A stretch of 64,000 nt of DNA from Chromohalobacter sarecensis (GCF_023061135.1 NZ_JAKGAN010000010.1:1-64000), one strand, 5' to 3'. Positions 22,117-33,015 are shown, counted from the first letter of the stretch. The notes: generated by a model from the letters alone, not told the origin. Program-made: numbers and translations.

Positions 22117-22149
22117 GATCTAACGCCAAGACATCAAGAGGTAACGGCT

Positions 22150-22425
22150 GTGCCACGTTCACTGAAGAAAGGTCCCTTTATTGACCTTCATCTGTTGAAG
22201 AAGGTTGAGACTGCAGTGGAGAAGAGCGATCGCAAACCGATCAAGACCTGGTCGCGTCGCTCCATGATCCTGCCCAATATGGTCGGGCTCACCATTGCAG
22301 TCCATAACGGTCGCCAACACGTCCCGGTGCATGTCTCCGAGGAAATGGTTGGCCACAAGCTGGGCGAATTCGCTGCGACCCGCACTTATCGCGGTCATGC
22401 GGCGGACAAGAAAGCCAAACGGTAA
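22150..22425 (+). CDS. rpsS: Ribosomal protein S19
   Basis: 30S head protein that forms a complex with S13 near the A-site finger. GTG start, 91 residues, [17 protein letters not shown] at the N-terminus and [14 protein letters not shown] near the end. Ribosome site AGAGG about 8 nt upstream. Confidence 0.98.
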   Translation: MPRSLKKGPFIDLHLLKKVETAVEKSDRKPIKTWSRRSMILPNMVGLTIAVHNGRQHVPVHVSEEMVGHKLGEFAATRTYRGHAADKKAKR

Positions 22426-22443
22426 GCCAGAGAGGTTAGAGAG

Positions 22444-22776
22444 ATGGAAGTCACAGCAAAGCTGCGTGGCGCTCGTTTATCCGCCCAGAAGGCCCGTTTG
22501 GTGGCTGACCTGGTGCGCGGTAAGCCGGTCGCCGAAGCACTGGATTCATTGACGTACTCGCCGAAGAAAGCGGCGAAGATCGTCAAGAAAGTGCTTCAGT
22601 CCGCCATCGCGAATGCGGAAGAAAACAATGGCATGGACATCGACGAGCTGCGTGTCTCGACCATCTGCGTCGATGAGGGCATGACGCTTAAGCGCATCCA
22701 GCCTCGCGCCAAGGGCCGTGCGGATCGCATCTTGAAGCGCACCTGCCACATCACCGTCAAGGTAGCCGAGAAGTAG
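22444..22776 (+). CDS. rplV: Ribosomal protein L22
   Basis: Exit-tunnel protein whose hairpin touches the constriction and can carry macrolide-resistance changes. 110 residues as in E. coli. [15 protein letters not shown] near residue 14 and the tunnel loop [17 protein letters not shown] near 85 look wild type. Confidence 0.98.
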   Translation: MEVTAKLRGARLSAQKARLVADLVRGKPVAEALDSLTYSPKKAAKIVKKVLQSAIANAEENNGMDIDELRVSTICVDEGMTLKRIQPRAKGRADRILKRTCHITVKVAEK

Positions 22777-22787
22777 GAGTCGACCAG

Positions 22788-23486
22788 ATGGGTCAGAAAG
22801 TAAATCCGACAGGTATTCGGCTAGGCATCGTTAAGGATCACCGCTCCGTCTGGTATGCAGAGCGTGGTGCTTATGCCGATAAGCTGAATAATGATCTCGA
22901 AGTGCGTAGCTTCCTGGAGCAGCGTTTGAAAAACGCCTCCGTGAGCGATATCACCATCGAGCGTCCAGCAAATAACGCACGCATCACCATTCACACTGCC
23001 CGCCCGGGTATCGTGATTGGTAAGAAGGGCGAGGATGTCGATCGCCTGCGTCGCGACGTCTCCGAGATGATGGGCGTGCCTGTGCACGTCAACATTGAAG
23101 AGGTTCGCAAGCCGGAACTCGACGCCCAGCTCGTCGCACAGAACGTGTGCGGACAGCTCGAGCGCCGCGTAATGTTCCGCCGTGCCATGAAGCGCGCCGT
23201 ACAGAATGCCATGCGCCTTGGCGCCGGTGGCATCAAGATTCAGCTGTCAGGGCGTCTTGGTGGTGCGGAAATCGCGCGTACCGAATGGTACCGCGAAGGT
23301 CGCGTGCCGCTGCACACGCTGCGCGCCGACATCGATTACGCCACTTACGAAGCGCACACCACTTACGGCGTTATCGGCGTCAAAGTGTGGGTCTTCAAGG
23401 GTGAGATCCTCGGCGGTATCGAGGAAGTGCGTGCCAAGCAGAAACAAGCTCAGGCGCCGGGGCCCAAGAAAAAAGGTTCCAAGTAA
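22788..23486 (+). CDS. rpsC: Ribosomal protein S3
   Basis: 30S protein at the mRNA entry tunnel with helicase activity. The 232 residues hold a type-2 KH domain with [16 protein letters not shown] (about 67-82) and the C-terminal domain with [20 protein letters not shown]. The tail is lysine-rich. Close spacing (11 and 14 nt) to its neighbours. Confidence 0.98.
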   Translation: MGQKVNPTGIRLGIVKDHRSVWYAERGAYADKLNNDLEVRSFLEQRLKNASVSDITIERPANNARITIHTARPGIVIGKKGEDVDRLRRDVSEMMGVPVHVNIEEVRKPELDAQLVAQNVCGQLERRVMFRRAMKRAVQNAMRLGAGGIKIQLSGRLGGAEIARTEWYREGRVPLHTLRADIDYATYEAHTTYGVIGVKVWVFKGEILGGIEEVRAKQKQAQAPGPKKKGSK

Positions 23487-23500
23487 GGGGAGAGTGATCG

Positions 23501-23914
23501 ATGTTACAACCCAAGCGTACGAAATTTCGCAAGGTGCAAAAAGGCCGTAACCGCGGTCTCGCGCATCGCGGAAGCAAGGTGAGCTTCGGCGAGTACGGCC
23601 TGAAAGCCACCGGTCGCGGACGTATCACCGCTCGCCAGATCGAAGCCGGCCGCCGTGCCATTACACGTCACGTCAAGCGTGGCGGTAAGATCTGGATCCG
23701 CGTTTTCCCGGATAAGCCGATTACCGAGAAGCCGCTGGAAGTCCGTATGGGTAAGGGTAAGGGCTCCGTTGAATACTGGGTCGCCCAAATCCAGCCCGGA
23801 AAGGTGCTCTACGAGATCGAAGGCGTTTCCGAGGAGCTGGCGCGTGAGGCTTTTGACCTGGCCGCCCAGAAGTTCCCGGTCTCCACCACCTTTGTGAAAC
23901 GGACGGTGATGTGA
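23501..23914 (+). CDS. rplP: Ribosomal protein L16
   Basis: 50S protein at the A-site/P-site side of the peptidyl-transferase region. 137 residues, starting [19 protein letters not shown]; the arginine in the [12 protein letters not shown] region that is hydroxylated by YcfD in E. coli is present. Its TGA shares one base with the rpmC ATG. Confidence 0.98.
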   Translation: MLQPKRTKFRKVQKGRNRGLAHRGSKVSFGEYGLKATGRGRITARQIEAGRRAITRHVKRGGKIWIRVFPDKPITEKPLEVRMGKGKGSVEYWVAQIQPGKVLYEIEGVSEELAREAFDLAAQKFPVSTTFVKRTVM

Positions 23915-24105
23915 TGAAAGCCCAGGAAATTCGTGAAAAATCAGTCGAAGCGCTTCAGCAGCAGCTGCTCGAGCTCCTCCGGGAGCAGTTCAACCTGCGC
24001 ATGCAGAAGGCCACCGGCCAGCTGAGCCAGACCCATCTGCTCAAGCAGGTGCGTCGCGATATTGCTCGCGTTAAGACTGTGCTCAATGAGAAGGCAGGTG
24101 ACTGA
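23914..24105 (+). CDS. rpmC: Ribosomal protein L29
   Basis: Tunnel-exit protein next to L23. I use the ATG at 23914 (TGATG overlap with rplP), giving 63 residues, exactly the E. coli length; the GTG one codon earlier only adds a residue. Two-helix protein with [15 protein letters not shown] in the middle. Confidence 0.96.
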   Translation: MKAQEIREKSVEALQQQLLELLREQFNLRMQKATGQLSQTHLLKQVRRDIARVKTVLNEKAGD

Positions 24106-24106
24106 G

Positions 24107-24367
24107 ATGGCTGAAGAAAATAATGCCCGTACACTGACTGGCAAGGTCGTGAGCGACAAGATGGACAAGTCCGTCGTCGTTCAGGTCGAGCGCCGTGTAC
24201 GGCATCCGATTTACGACAAGTACGTGAAGCGCTCCACCAAACTGCACGCCCATGACGAGGCGAACCAGGCGAAGATTGGCGACACGATCTCTATCGAAGA
24301 GTGCCGTCCGATCTCCAAGTTGAAAGCCTGGACGCTGGTCGAGGTGGTCGAGCAGGCCAAGGGCTGA
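24107..24367 (+). CDS. rpsQ: Ribosomal protein S17
   Basis: Primary 16S-binding protein of the 30S body. The ATG at 24107, one nt after the rpmC stop, gives 86 residues. [20 protein letters not shown] and [16 protein letters not shown] are family segments. Upstream in-frame codons lie inside rpmC. The last gene of the S10 group proper. Confidence 0.97.
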   Translation: MAEENNARTLTGKVVSDKMDKSVVVQVERRVRHPIYDKYVKRSTKLHAHDEANQAKIGDTISIEECRPISKLKAWTLVEVVEQAKG

Positions 24368-24418
24368 GCAGGCCAGAGCCTTTCACCAGTGCAGTCAGTT
24401 TAGGTTTGGAGAAAACCG

Positions 24419-24790
24419 ATGATTCAGACGCAGACAATGCTGGATGTCGCCGACAACAGCGGCGCGCGCCGGGTGCAATGCATCAAGGTGCTGGGCGGGT
24501 CACACCGCCGTTACGCCCGTGTTGGTGACGTCATCAAAGTGACGGTCAAGGAAGCGATTCCGCGAGGCAAGGTCAAAAAAGGCCAGGTTCTCAAGGCTGT
24601 CGTTGTACGTACCAAGAGTGGTGTCCGTCGTACAGACGGTTCACTGATCCGCTTCGATGGAAATGCGGCCGTTCTGTTGCAAAACGCTAACGAGCAGCCG
24701 ATCGGTACCCGTATCTTCGGGCCGGTTACGCGTGAGCTTCGCAATGAGAAGTTCATGAAGATCATTTCCCTAGCGCCTGAAGTGCTGTGA
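24419..24790 (+). CDS. rplN: Ribosomal protein L14
   Basis: 50S interface protein that contacts h14 of 16S and the silencing factor RsfS. 123 residues, with [19 protein letters not shown] and [19 protein letters not shown] close to identical to E. coli. First gene of the spc group; the 51-nt gap from rpsQ shows no clear promoter or terminator, so S10 and spc are probably one transcript. Confidence 0.98.
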   Translation: MIQTQTMLDVADNSGARRVQCIKVLGGSHRRYARVGDVIKVTVKEAIPRGKVKKGQVLKAVVVRTKSGVRRTDGSLIRFDGNAAVLLQNANEQPIGTRIFGPVTRELRNEKFMKIISLAPEVL

Positions 24791-24804
24791 GGAGCGAGGC
24801 GGAT

Positions 24805-25119
24805 ATGCGAAAGATTAAACGTGACGACGAAGTGATCGTCATTGCCGGCAAGGACAAGGGCAAGCGCGGCACGATTAAACGGGTCCTAAACGGAACCTAT
24901 GTTGTGTCCGGTGTGAACATGATTAAACGTCACACCAAGCCTAACCCCATGCAAGGCAAGCAGGGGGGTATCGTCGAGCGTGAGGCCCCGATTCACGGAT
25001 CCAACGTGGCCATCTTCAATCAGGAGACCGGTAAGGCGGATCGCGTCGGCTTCCAGATTCAGGAAGACGGTACCAAGGTACGTATCTACAAGTCGACGCA
25101 AAAGCAGATCGACGCCTAA
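24805..25119 (+). CDS. rplX: Ribosomal protein L24
   Basis: Assembly-initiating 50S protein. The ATG at 24805 gives 104 residues, the E. coli length; an in-frame GTG at the rplN stop is rejected because GAGGCGG lies just before the chosen ATG. KOW-type motif [20 protein letters not shown] at residues 6-25. Confidence 0.96.
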   Translation: MRKIKRDDEVIVIAGKDKGKRGTIKRVLNGTYVVSGVNMIKRHTKPNPMQGKQGGIVEREAPIHGSNVAIFNQETGKADRVGFQIQEDGTKVRIYKSTQKQIDA

Positions 25120-25137
25120 CGCGAGTCGGGTAGCAAA

Positions 25138-25677
25138 ATGGCGAACTTGAAAGAACGTTATCAGAACGAGGTGGCAGCTCAGCTCCAAGAGCAGTTCAGC
25201 TACGCCAACGTGATGCAGATACCGCGGATCACCAAGGTGACCCTTAATATGGGCATCGGCGATGCGACCAGCGATAAAAAGCTGATCGACAACGCCATCG
25301 GCGACCTGGAGAAGCTCTCCGGTCAGAAGCCGATAGTGACCAAGGCGCGCAAGTCTATCGCAGGCTTCAAGGTCCGCGAAGGCTGGCCGATCGGCATCAA
25401 GGTGACTTTACGTCGCGAACGGATGTGGGATTTCCTCGATCGTCTCGTGAACGTCGCGATTCCGCGCGTTCGTGACTTTCGTGGTCTGAACCCCAAGTCC
25501 TTCGATGGTCGTGGCAACTACTCTATGGGCGTGCGTGAACAGATCATCTTCCCCGAGCTCGAATATGATAAGATTGATCGTATTCGCGGGTTGGATGTCA
25601 CAATCACCACTACTGCCAACACCGATGAAGAAGGCCGTGCGCTGCTGAGCGCGCTGAACTTCCCGTTCAAGAAATAA
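25138..25677 (+). CDS. rplE: Ribosomal protein L5
   Basis: 5S RNA-binding protein at the 50S central protuberance. 179 residues, with [16 protein letters not shown] near 25 and the tRNA-side loop [20 protein letters not shown] near the end. The ribosome site is weak (GGGTAGC). In E. coli S8 represses the spc operon by binding near this start, which may fit the poor site. Confidence 0.98.
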   Translation: MANLKERYQNEVAAQLQEQFSYANVMQIPRITKVTLNMGIGDATSDKKLIDNAIGDLEKLSGQKPIVTKARKSIAGFKVREGWPIGIKVTLRRERMWDFLDRLVNVAIPRVRDFRGLNPKSFDGRGNYSMGVREQIIFPELEYDKIDRIRGLDVTITTTANTDEEGRALLSALNFPFKK

Positions 25678-25687
25678 GGGTGGGATC

Positions 25688-25993
25688 ATGGCAAAGAAAA
25701 GCATGATTGAGCGTGAGCTCAAGCGCGCGAAGCTGGTAGACAAGTACGCGGCCAAGCGTGCCGAGCTCAAGGCCGTCATCTATGACGTCAACGCTTCTGA
25801 TGAAGAGCGCTTCGACGCCCAACTGAAACTTCAGGAGTTGCCGCGCGATTCCAGTCCGGTGCGTAAGCGTAATCGCTGCCGCGTGACCGGTCGTCCGCAC
25901 GGCTTCTACAACAAGTTCGGCTTGGGCCGCAACAAACTGCGTGAAGCCGCCATGCGTGGCGACGTACCTGGGCTCAAGAAGTCCAGCTGGTAA
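25688..25993 (+). CDS. rpsN: Ribosomal protein S14 (zinc-independent form)
   Basis: 30S head protein. The 101-residue long form lacks the CxxC pairs of the short zinc-binding paralogue; only one cysteine remains in [30 protein letters not shown] and [20 protein letters not shown] are family segments. Confidence 0.97.
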   Translation: MAKKSMIERELKRAKLVDKYAAKRAELKAVIYDVNASDEERFDAQLKLQELPRDSSPVRKRNRCRVTGRPHGFYNKFGLGRNKLREAAMRGDVPGLKKSSW

Positions 25994-26021
25994 GCCACGC
26001 GAGAATCAGGAGCGCAACGTA

Positions 26022-26414
26022 ATGAGCATGCAAGATACTCTGGCGGATATGTTTACCCGTATCCGCAATGCGCAGATGGCCACCAAGGAGACGGTTTCCA
26101 TGCCGTCTTCCAACCTCAAGGTCGAGGTGGCTCGCGTATTGAAGCAAGAGGGCTATATCCACGACTTCACCGTCACGGAAGGCGCCAAGCCCCAGCTGGC
26201 CGTTACTCTCAAGTACTTCGAGGGTAAGCCGGTCATCGAGCACATCCAGCGCTTTTCAAAGCCGTCCCTGCGCTCTTACAAGGGCAAGGATGCGCTACCG
26301 AAAGTCGCGGATGGTCTGGGCATCGCGATCGTCACCACCTCTCAGGGCGTGATGACGGATCGTGCGGCGCGTCAGGCCGGTGTCGGTGGTGAAGTCATCT
26401 GCACCGTATTCTAG
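26022..26414 (+). CDS. rpsH: Ribosomal protein S8
   Basis: 16S-binding protein of the platform and autogenous regulator of the spc operon in E. coli. The ATG at 26022 ([18 protein letters not shown]) gives 130 residues, the E. coli length, with AGGAG upstream. The C-terminal [20 protein letters not shown] is diagnostic. Confidence 0.97.
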   Translation: MSMQDTLADMFTRIRNAQMATKETVSMPSSNLKVEVARVLKQEGYIHDFTVTEGAKPQLAVTLKYFEGKPVIEHIQRFSKPSLRSYKGKDALPKVADGLGIAIVTTSQGVMTDRAARQAGVGGEVICTVF

Positions 26415-26423
26415 GAGTTTGGA

Positions 26424-26954
26424 ATGTCCCGCGTAGCCAAATATCCGGTGAAATTGCCGAATGGCGTCGAGGTGAAACTCGAAGCCGACAAGCTGACCGT
26501 CAAGGGCGGTCAGGGCACGCTCTCCATGAACGTGCATTCCGATGTCACCGTGGGCCAGGAAGAAGGCCAACTGACATTTAATCCGAGCGAGTCCGCCAAA
26601 AGCTGGGCGATGGTCGGAACCACCCGTGCGCTGGTGCAGAACCTTGTTACCGGCGTCTCGGAAGGCTTTAGCAGGTCTCTCGAGATCAACGGTGTCGGTT
26701 ACCGCGCGCAAGCAAGCGGCAACACACTCAACCTGACACTAGGCTTCTCGCACCCCGTCGAGTATACGCTGCCTGAAGGTGTGACGGCTGAAACGCCGAA
26801 GAACACCACGATCGTGCTGAAAAGCGCGGACAAGCAGAAGCTCGGCCAGGTCGCAGCGGAAATTCGTGCCTTCCGTCCGCCCGAGCCCTACAAGGGCAAG
26901 GGAATTCGGTATGGCGACGAAGAAGTCCGCCGCAAAGAAGCCAAGAAGAAGTAA
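26424..26954 (+). CDS. rplF: Ribosomal protein L6
   Basis: 50S protein near the sarcin-ricin loop. 176 residues forming two similar domains, with [20 protein letters not shown] in the second and the C-terminal [20 protein letters not shown]. 9-nt gaps on both sides. Confidence 0.98.
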   Translation: MSRVAKYPVKLPNGVEVKLEADKLTVKGGQGTLSMNVHSDVTVGQEEGQLTFNPSESAKSWAMVGTTRALVQNLVTGVSEGFSRSLEINGVGYRAQASGNTLNLTLGFSHPVEYTLPEGVTAETPKNTTIVLKSADKQKLGQVAAEIRAFRPPEPYKGKGIRYGDEEVRRKEAKKK

Positions 26955-26963
26955 GGCAGGGTT

Positions 26964-27314
26964 ATGAACGCGAAGAAAGAATCTCGTCTCCGTCGTGCCC
27001 GCCGTGCTCGCGCCAAGATCCGCGAGCTTGGCGTGTCTCGCTTGTGCGTCAATCGCACGCCGCGCCACATCTACGCGCAGATCATTTCGCCGGATGGTGG
27101 CCAAGTACTGGCCAGCGCATCCACGCTCGATAAGAGCCTGCGTGAAGGATCCACGGGCAATTCTGACGCCGCCTCCAAGGTCGGCGCCCTGATTGCCGAA
27201 CGCGCGAAGGAAGCGGGCATCACCGAGGTGGCCTTTGATCGTGCCGGGTTTAAATACCACGGTCGTATCAAGGCCCTTGCAGATGCCGCTCGTGAAGGCG
27301 GCCTGGAATTCTAA
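26964..27314 (+). CDS. rplR: Ribosomal protein L18
   Basis: 5S RNA-binding protein of the central protuberance. 116 residues: a basic N-terminus ([16 protein letters not shown]), the RNA-binding beta fold, and the end segment [20 protein letters not shown]. It belongs to the tightly packed spc gene string. Confidence 0.98.
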   Translation: MNAKKESRLRRARRARAKIRELGVSRLCVNRTPRHIYAQIISPDGGQVLASASTLDKSLREGSTGNSDAASKVGALIAERAKEAGITEVAFDRAGFKYHGRIKALADAAREGGLEF

Positions 27315-27325
27315 AGGGTTTTACG

Positions 27326-27826
27326 ATGGCGAATAACGAACAGAAGGGCGGCGATCTGCAAGAGAAACTCGTGCAGGTAAACCGCGTCGCCAAGGTAGTG
27401 AAAGGTGGTCGTATTTTCGGCTTCACCGCACTGACCGTCGTTGGCGACGGCAATGGTCGAGTCGGCTTCGGTCGCGGCAAAGCACGTGAAGTGCCTGTCG
27501 CGATTCAGAAGGCGATGGATCAAGCTCGCCGCAACATGGTGAAGGTAAGTCTCAGTGGCTCTACGCTGCAGTACCCGACGAAGGCCCGTCATGGCGCCTC
27601 CAAGGTGTTCATGCAGCCAGCGTCTGAAGGTACCGGCATCATTGCTGGCGGTGCCATGCGCTCCGTACTCGAACTGGCAGGCGTCCATGACGTTCTCGCC
27701 AAGTGTTACGGTTCCACTAACCCGGTGAACGTGGTGCGCGCGACTATCAAAGGTCTCGCTGCCATGCAGTCTCCGGAGGACATTGCCGCTAAACGTGGTA
27801 TGTCCGTCGAAGAGCTCGCGGGGTAA
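27326..27826 (+). CDS. rpsE: Ribosomal protein S5
   Basis: 30S protein at the mRNA entry, involved in decoding accuracy. 166 residues: N-terminal dsRNA-binding-like domain with [20 protein letters not shown] and C-terminal domain with [20 protein letters not shown]. Wild-type-looking spectinomycin loop [11 protein letters not shown]. Confidence 0.98.
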   Translation: MANNEQKGGDLQEKLVQVNRVAKVVKGGRIFGFTALTVVGDGNGRVGFGRGKAREVPVAIQKAMDQARRNMVKVSLSGSTLQYPTKARHGASKVFMQPASEGTGIIAGGAMRSVLELAGVHDVLAKCYGSTNPVNVVRATIKGLAAMQSPEDIAAKRGMSVEELAG

Positions 27827-27832
27827 GGCATC

Positions 27833-28018
27833 ATGGCATCAGCAACGATCAAGGTTACCCAGACTCGTAGTACCATCGGCATTCTGGAAAAGCACAAGGC
27901 CACTATTCGTGGCTTGGGCCTGCGCCGCATCGGTCACACGGTTGAACTGGAAGACACCCCCGCCGTACGCGGTATGGTCAACAAGGTTAATTACCTTGTG
28001 CGTGTTGAGGGAGAGTAA
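27833..28018 (+). CDS. rpmD: Ribosomal protein L30
   Basis: Small 50S protein of 61 residues. [20 protein letters not shown] and [10 protein letters not shown] match the family. It lies 6 nt after rpsE and 3 nt before rplO. Confidence 0.97.
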   Translation: MASATIKVTQTRSTIGILEKHKATIRGLGLRRIGHTVELEDTPAVRGMVNKVNYLVRVEGE

Positions 28019-28021
28019 TCC

Positions 28022-28456
28022 ATGAAACTCAATAGTCTGAGCCCAGCACTGGGCTCGAAGCACGCCGAGAAGCGCGTCGGTCGTGGCATTGGCTCCGGTC
28101 TGGGCAAGACCGGTGGCCGTGGCCACAAAGGCCAGAAGTCACGCTCCGGTGGGTCCGTGAAGCCGGGTTTCGAAGGCGGTCAGATGCCTTTGCAGCGTCG
28201 TCTGCCGAAATACGGTTTCACGTCCATCAAGTCGCTGGCATCTGAAGAGGTGCGCGTGGCGGAGTTGGCCAAGATCGATGGTGATATCGTCGATCTGGAT
28301 AGCCTTAAGAAAGCCAACGTACTTAAGGATAATACCAAGTACGCGAAGGTGATTCTCTCCGGTGAACTGAACAAAGCAGTCACGGTTCGTGGTCTCAAGG
28401 TCACCAAGGGTGCCCGTGGCGCGATCGAAGCTGCCGGTGGCAAGGTAGAGGACTAA
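28022..28456 (+). CDS. rplO: Ribosomal protein L15
   Basis: 50S assembly protein. 144 residues, with a glycine/arginine-rich N-terminal extension ([20 protein letters not shown]) that threads into 23S RNA, and a globular C-terminal domain ending in [17 protein letters not shown]. Its stop abuts the secY start with no spacer. Confidence 0.98.
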   Translation: MKLNSLSPALGSKHAEKRVGRGIGSGLGKTGGRGHKGQKSRSGGSVKPGFEGGQMPLQRRLPKYGFTSIKSLASEEVRVAELAKIDGDIVDLDSLKKANVLKDNTKYAKVILSGELNKAVTVRGLKVTKGARGAIEAAGGKVED

Positions 28457-29788
28457 ATGGCTAAGTCAGGAAACATGCCGGCCAGTGGAAGTGGTCTGAG
28501 TGAACTTTGGGCGCGTTTGCGTTTCGTGTTCATCGCCATCGTGGTGTACCGTATCGGTGCCCATATCCCGGTGCCTGGCATCAATCCTGACCAGCTCGCT
28601 GCCTTGTTCAGGGAAAATCAAGGCACCATCCTGGGCATGTTCAACATGTTTTCGGGTGGTGCGTTGTCGCGCATGAGTATTTTTGCGCTGGGGATCATGC
28701 CGTATATCTCCGCGTCGATTATCATGCAGCTCCTGACGGCGGTCTCGCCTCAGCTGGAACAGCTGAAGAAGGAAGGTGAGGCTGGCCGGCGCAAGATCAA
28801 CCAGTACACGCGCTACGGTACGGTGCTGCTGGCATTGATCCAGGCGACCGGCATGGCAGTCGGTCTGGTCGGACAGGGCGTCGCCTACAGCGGCGATCTC
28901 AGCTTCTACTTCACAGCGATCGTGACGTTTGTCGCGGGTGCCGTGTTCCTGATGTGGCTGGGCGAGCAGATCACCGAAAAAGGTATTGGTAACGGCATTT
29001 CCCTTATCATCTTCGCGGGTATCGTGGCGGGTCTTCCGAGCGCTATCGGTCAGTCTTTCGAGCTGGCGCGAAACGATGGGGCCTGGAATATCTTGCCGTT
29101 GCTGTCGTTGGCAGTTCTGGGGATTGCGACCGTTGCATTCGTGGTCTTTATCGAACGTGGCCAGCGGCGGATCAAGGTGAATTATCCGCGTCGTCAGGTA
29201 GGCAACAAGATGTATGCCGGGCAGAGCAGCTATCTGCCGCTGAAGGTCAATATGGCCGGTGTCATACCGCCGATCTTTGCCTCCAGTATTTTGTTGTTCC
29301 CAGCCTCGATTGGCCAGTGGATCGGTGACGGGCAGAACATGGCCTGGTTGCAGACGGTATCGCAGGCGCTTGGGCCGGGACAGCCGTTGTACATCTTGCT
29401 TTTCGCGGCGGCGGTGCTATTCTTCTGCTTCTTTTACACGGCGTTGGTCTTCAATCCCAAGGATGTCGCCGACAACCTGAAGAAGTCGGGAGCGTTTTTG
29501 CCGGGGATTCGTCCGGGCGAGCAAACGTCCCGCTATGTCGATAAGGTCATGACGCGTCTGACGCTTTTCGGCGCCTTGTACATCACCGCAGTTTCCCTGA
29601 TGCCTCAGTTCCTCGTGGTGGCGTGGGATGTGCCTTTCTACTTTGGCGGCACTTCCTTGCTCATCGTGGTGGTGGTGGTCATGGACTTCATGGCCCAGGT
29701 GCAGTCGCATCTGATGTCGAATCAATATGAATCGGTGATGAAGAAGTCCAACCTGAAAGGCTATGGCAGCGGCGGTATCCTGCGTTAA
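28457..29788 (+). CDS. secY: SecY: protein translocation channel
   Basis: Central pore of the SecYEG translocon in the inner membrane. The 443 residues contain ten hydrophobic segments; the plug/TM2 region reads [19 protein letters not shown] and the cytoplasmic loop 5 reads [26 protein letters not shown]-type C-terminal loop is represented by [20 protein letters not shown]. Together with secE at 2692 it supplies two of the three channel subunits from one chromosomal region. Confidence 0.98.
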   Translation: MAKSGNMPASGSGLSELWARLRFVFIAIVVYRIGAHIPVPGINPDQLAALFRENQGTILGMFNMFSGGALSRMSIFALGIMPYISASIIMQLLTAVSPQLEQLKKEGEAGRRKINQYTRYGTVLLALIQATGMAVGLVGQGVAYSGDLSFYFTAIVTFVAGAVFLMWLGEQITEKGIGNGISLIIFAGIVAGLPSAIGQSFELARNDGAWNILPLLSLAVLGIATVAFVVFIERGQRRIKVNYPRRQVGNKMYAGQSSYLPLKVNMAGVIPPIFASSILLFPASIGQWIGDGQNMAWLQTVSQALGPGQPLYILLFAAAVLFFCFFYTALVFNPKDVADNLKKSGAFLPGIRPGEQTSRYVDKVMTRLTLFGALYITAVSLMPQFLVVAWDVPFYFGGTSLLIVVVVVMDFMAQVQSHLMSNQYESVMKKSNLKGYGSGGILR

Positions 29789-29819
29789 ACGAGCCCCGCT
29801 AGGTTTTTTGGAGAGAACG

Positions 29820-29933
29820 ATGAAAGTTCGAGCTTCCGTCAAGAAAATGTGCCGTAACTGCAAGATCATTCGGCGCAATGGCGCGATTCGTGTCATCTGT
29901 AGCGAACCGCGGCATAAGCAGCGCCAGGGTTGA
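29820..29933 (+). CDS. rpmJ: Ribosomal protein L36 (zinc-binding form)
   Basis: A 37-residue 50S protein: [19 protein letters not shown] followed by a short basic tail. Cys11, Cys14, Cys27 and His32 form the zinc knuckle, so this is the zinc-dependent C+ form. GGAGAG lies just upstream. It ends the spc group. Confidence 0.96.
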   Translation: MKVRASVKKMCRNCKIIRRNGAIRVICSEPRHKQRQG

Positions 29934-29961
29934 TCCTGCGCTGACTTAAAAGCGGGTGTAG

Positions 29962-29998
29962 GCATACCCCTTGTCTCATCAGAGACAAAGGGGTATGC
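29962..29998 (+). terminator. Hairpin between rpmJ and rpsM
   Basis: GCATACCCCTTGTCTC (29962-29977) pairs with 29982-29998 except for one bulged A, around an ATCA loop; a weak TATT tail follows. It may attenuate spc transcription before the alpha genes. A TTGTCT-17-TATGCT promoter-like pair (29971-29976, 29994-29999) overlaps it, so an alpha promoter here is also possible. Confidence 0.6.
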
Positions 29999-30055
29999 TA
30001 TTGCGCCCTTATAGACGACTAAACGAGCAAGCCGCTCAACATTCGGAGTAAGCTG
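29999..30055 (+). promoter_or_regulatory. Alpha-operon leader before rpsM
   Basis: In E. coli S4 binds a pseudoknot spanning this leader and the rpsM start to repress the operon. The spacer here has the GGAGTAAG ribosome site directly before the ATG. I cannot confirm the pseudoknot without folding. Confidence 0.3.
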
Positions 30056-30412
30056 ATGGCCCGTATTGCTGGCGTCAATATCCCGGACAATAAGCATGCG
30101 GCGATCTCGCTGACCTATATCTTCGGGATTGGCCGTACACGTGCGCAGGAAATCTGCGTCGCGACCGGCATCGCGCCGACGACGAAAGTTCAGGAGCTGT
30201 CCGCAGACGAAGTGGACACCCTGCGCAACGAAGTCGGCAAGTATACCGTTGAAGGCGACCTTCGCCGTGATACGACGCTTAACATCAAGCGTCTCATGGA
30301 CCTGGGTTGCTATCGTGGTCTGCGTCATCGTCGTGGTCTTCCGCTGCGTGGTCAGCGTACCAAGACCAACGCGCGTACCCGTAAGGGACCGCGTAAGCCG
30401 ATTCGCAAATAA
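30056..30412 (+). CDS. rpsM: Ribosomal protein S13
   Basis: 30S head protein that forms intersubunit bridge B1. 118 residues with [20 protein letters not shown] at the start and the basic tail [18 protein letters not shown]. First gene of the alpha operon. Confidence 0.98.
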   Translation: MARIAGVNIPDNKHAAISLTYIFGIGRTRAQEICVATGIAPTTKVQELSADEVDTLRNEVGKYTVEGDLRRDTTLNIKRLMDLGCYRGLRHRRGLPLRGQRTKTNARTRKGPRKPIRK

Positions 30413-30451
30413 AACGCATGTTCGTGCGTTAAGACAGGAATAGACATCAAC

Positions 30452-30838
30452 ATGGCTAACCCGCGTAGTAACCGTAAAAAGGTGAAAAAGCAGGTAGTGG
30501 ATGCGGTTGCCCACATCCATGCCTCTTTTAACAACACGATCGTGACGATCACAGACCGCCAGGGCAACGCTCTTTCTTGGGCGACTGCCGGTGGTTCGGG
30601 TTTTCGTGGTTCTCGTAAGAGCACCCCGTTCGCTGCTCAAGTAGCAAGCGAACGTGCAGCGACTGCTGCAGCCGAGTATGGTGTGAAAAACGTCGACGTG
30701 CTGGTCAAGGGACCCGGTCCCGGCCGTGAATCCGCCGTGCGTGCGCTCAATGGCGCGGGTTTCCGCGTGCAGAGCATTACCGACGCGACGCCCGTTCCCC
30801 ATAACGGCTGCCGTCCGCCGAAGAAACGCCGCGTTTAA
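30452..30838 (+). CDS. rpsK: Ribosomal protein S11
   Basis: 30S platform protein near the E-site mRNA. 128 residues; [19 protein letters not shown] and the C-terminal [18 protein letters not shown] are nearly invariant family segments. Confidence 0.98.
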   Translation: MANPRSNRKKVKKQVVDAVAHIHASFNNTIVTITDRQGNALSWATAGGSGFRGSRKSTPFAAQVASERAATAAAEYGVKNVDVLVKGPGPGRESAVRALNGAGFRVQSITDATPVPHNGCRPPKKRRV

Positions 30839-30850
30839 GGAGACAGATTC

Positions 30851-31471
30851 ATGGCACGTTATATTGGACCGAAGTGCAAACTGTCTCGTCGTGAAGGCAC
30901 CGACCTCTTCTTGAAGAGCGGTGTTACTCCCTTCGAGAAAAAGTGCAAATCCGAGCAGATCCCGGGTGTCCACGGCCAGCGCCGTCAGCGTCTTTCCGAC
31001 TACGGCTTGCAGCTTCGTGAGAAGCAGAAAGTACGTCGCATGTATGGCGTACTCGAGAAGCAGTTCCGCAACTACTACAAGGAAGCGGCCCGTCTCAAGG
31101 GCGCGACCGGCGAGTTGTTGTTGCAGCTTCTCGAATCCCGACTGGACAATGTCGTCTACCGTATGGGCTTCGGCTCCACGCGCTCAGAAGCGCGTCAGTT
31201 GGTCAGCCACAAGGCAATCGCCGTGAATGGCCGTAGCGTCAACGTGGCTTCCTATCAGGTCAAGCCGGGTGACGTGGTGTCCGTTCGTGAAAAGTCCAAA
31301 AACCAGGCGCGTATTCAAAACGCCTTGGGAATTGCCGCTAACCGTGGCGATGTGACTTGGATCGACGTCGACTCCAAAAAGATGGAAGGCACTTTCAAGG
31401 CTGTCCCGGAACGCGGCGACCTGTCTGCCGACATCAACGAAAACCTGATCGTCGAGCTGTACTCGAAGTAA
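30851..31471 (+). CDS. rpsD: Ribosomal protein S4
   Basis: 16S-nucleating protein, decoding-fidelity factor and, in E. coli, autogenous repressor of the alpha operon. 206 residues; [20 protein letters not shown] at the start without the four-cysteine zinc motif, then the S4 RNA-binding domain from about residue 96 ([12 protein letters not shown]). Followed by a 91-nt gap with a hairpin. Confidence 0.98.
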   Translation: MARYIGPKCKLSRREGTDLFLKSGVTPFEKKCKSEQIPGVHGQRRQRLSDYGLQLREKQKVRRMYGVLEKQFRNYYKEAARLKGATGELLLQLLESRLDNVVYRMGFGSTRSEARQLVSHKAIAVNGRSVNVASYQVKPGDVVSVREKSKNQARIQNALGIAANRGDVTWIDVDSKKMEGTFKAVPERGDLSADINENLIVELYSK

Positions 31472-31495
31472 TCATGCAGCCACTGCGTGATGCCG

Positions 31496-31522
31496 CCAGG
31501 CCCCATGCCAGGGCCTGGTTTC
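31496..31522 (+). terminator. Weak terminator-like hairpin between rpsD and rpoA
   Basis: CCAGGCCC (31496-31503) pairs with GGGCCTGG (31511-31518) around a 7-nt loop, followed by TTTC. The short T run suggests partial attenuation or mRNA processing rather than full termination. Confidence 0.45.
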
Positions 31523-31562
31523 GAGTACTGAGTATCCGTTTGGCAGCCTGAAAGGTGTTCTT

Positions 31563-32561
31563 ATGCAGCGTTCAGTGACAGAGTTTCTCCGTCCTCGCGA
31601 CATCAAGGTCGAAGAGATCAACGCGAATCATGCGAAGATCGTGCTCGAACCGTTCGAGCGTGGTTTCGGCCATACCCTGGGGAATGCTCTGCGTCGCATC
31701 CTGCTGTCTTCCATGCCCGGTTGCGCCATTGTGGAAGCGGAGATTGAAGGCGTTCTACACGAGTACAGCGCCATCGAGGGCGTCCAAGAAGACGTCATCG
31801 AAATTCTCCTGAACCTCAAGGACGTCGCCATCAAGATGCATGGCCGTGACGAAGTGGTTCTGACGCTGAGCAAGCAGGGTCCGAGTGTGGTGACCGCGGG
31901 CGATATCGCCGTCGATCACAATGTCGACGTCATCAACCCGGATCACGTTATCGCGCACCTCAACGACAGCGGCGAGCTGAAAATGGAGCTCAAGGTGGTT
32001 CGCGGTCGTGGCTATGAGCCAGCGGATACCCGTGCTTCCGAGGAAGACGAATCGCGTGCGATCGGTCGCCTCCAGCTGGATGCGACCTTCAGCCCGGTGC
32101 GTCGTGTGTCCTACTCCGTGGAAGCCGCGCGTGTCGAACAGCGTACCGATCTCGATAAGTTGATTATCGACTTGGAAACCGACGGCACCTTGGATCCGGA
32201 AGAGGCGATTCGCCGCAGCGCGACCATCCTGCAAGAGCAGCTGGGCGCGTTCGTCGACCTCGAAGCCGACAAGGAACAGGAAGTCGAAGAAGAAGAGGAT
32301 CAGATCGATCCGATTCTACTGCGCCCCGTAGACGATCTCGAGTTGACCGTTCGCAGCGCCAACTGCTTGAAAGCCGAGAATATTTATTATATCGGTGATC
32401 TGATTCAGCGTACCGAAGTGGAGCTGTTGAAGACCCCGAATCTCGGCAAGAAATCCTTGAATGAAATCAAGGACGTTCTGGCAGCGCGCGGTCTTTCCCT
32501 CGGCATGCGGCTGGAAAACTGGCCGCCGGCGAGCCTGAAGGACGACAAGGCCTCTGCGTGA
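31563..32561 (+). CDS. rpoA: RNA polymerase alpha subunit
   Basis: Assembles beta and beta' and contacts UP elements and activators. 332 residues: N-terminal dimerisation domain with [20 protein letters not shown] (about 38-57), a linker with acidic run EVEEEEDQ (about 238), and the C-terminal domain with [19 protein letters not shown] and [13 protein letters not shown]. Slightly longer than E. coli (329). Confidence 0.98.
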   Translation: MQRSVTEFLRPRDIKVEEINANHAKIVLEPFERGFGHTLGNALRRILLSSMPGCAIVEAEIEGVLHEYSAIEGVQEDVIEILLNLKDVAIKMHGRDEVVLTLSKQGPSVVTAGDIAVDHNVDVINPDHVIAHLNDSGELKMELKVVRGRGYEPADTRASEEDESRAIGRLQLDATFSPVRRVSYSVEAARVEQRTDLDKLIIDLETDGTLDPEEAIRRSATILQEQLGAFVDLEADKEQEVEEEEDQIDPILLRPVDDLELTVRSANCLKAENIYYIGDLIQRTEVELLKTPNLGKKSLNEIKDVLAARGLSLGMRLENWPPASLKDDKASA

Positions 32562-32600
32562 GTGCCGACTCGAGTCCCAGTTTGGTAAGGAATTTCAACC

Positions 32601-32984
32601 ATGCGTCATCGTAAGAGTGGTCGTCACCTCAATCGTACGAGCTCGCATCGCCATGCCATGTTCAAGAACATGTGTGTGTCGCTAGTCGAGCACGAAGTCA
32701 TCAAGACTACCCTGCCCAAGGCCAAGGAACTGCGTCGTCACGTCGAGCCGCTGATTACCTTGTCCAAGCAGGACAGTGTCGCCAACCGCCGTTTGGCCTT
32801 CAATCGCACCCGTTCCAAAGAAACGGTCGGCAAGCTCTTCAACGAGCTGGGCCCGCGTTATGTCGAGCGTCCGGGTGGCTATGTGCGTATTCTCAAGTGC
32901 GGTTTCCGTGCTGGAGACAATGCACCGATGGCTTATGTCGAGCTGGTCGACCGTCCGGTCGTGGAGGAAGCTGCCGAAGAGTAA
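32601..32984 (+). CDS. rplQ: Ribosomal protein L17
   Basis: 50S tunnel-side protein. 127 residues starting [20 protein letters not shown], the typical opening, and ending with an acidic tail. Last gene of the ribosomal block. Confidence 0.98.
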   Translation: MRHRKSGRHLNRTSSHRHAMFKNMCVSLVEHEVIKTTLPKAKELRRHVEPLITLSKQDSVANRRLAFNRTRSKETVGKLFNELGPRYVERPGGYVRILKCGFRAGDNAPMAYVELVDRPVVEEAAEE

Positions 32985-33015
32985 TCTTCGCCAGGCTTTG
33001 CCATCTCGGCACAAT

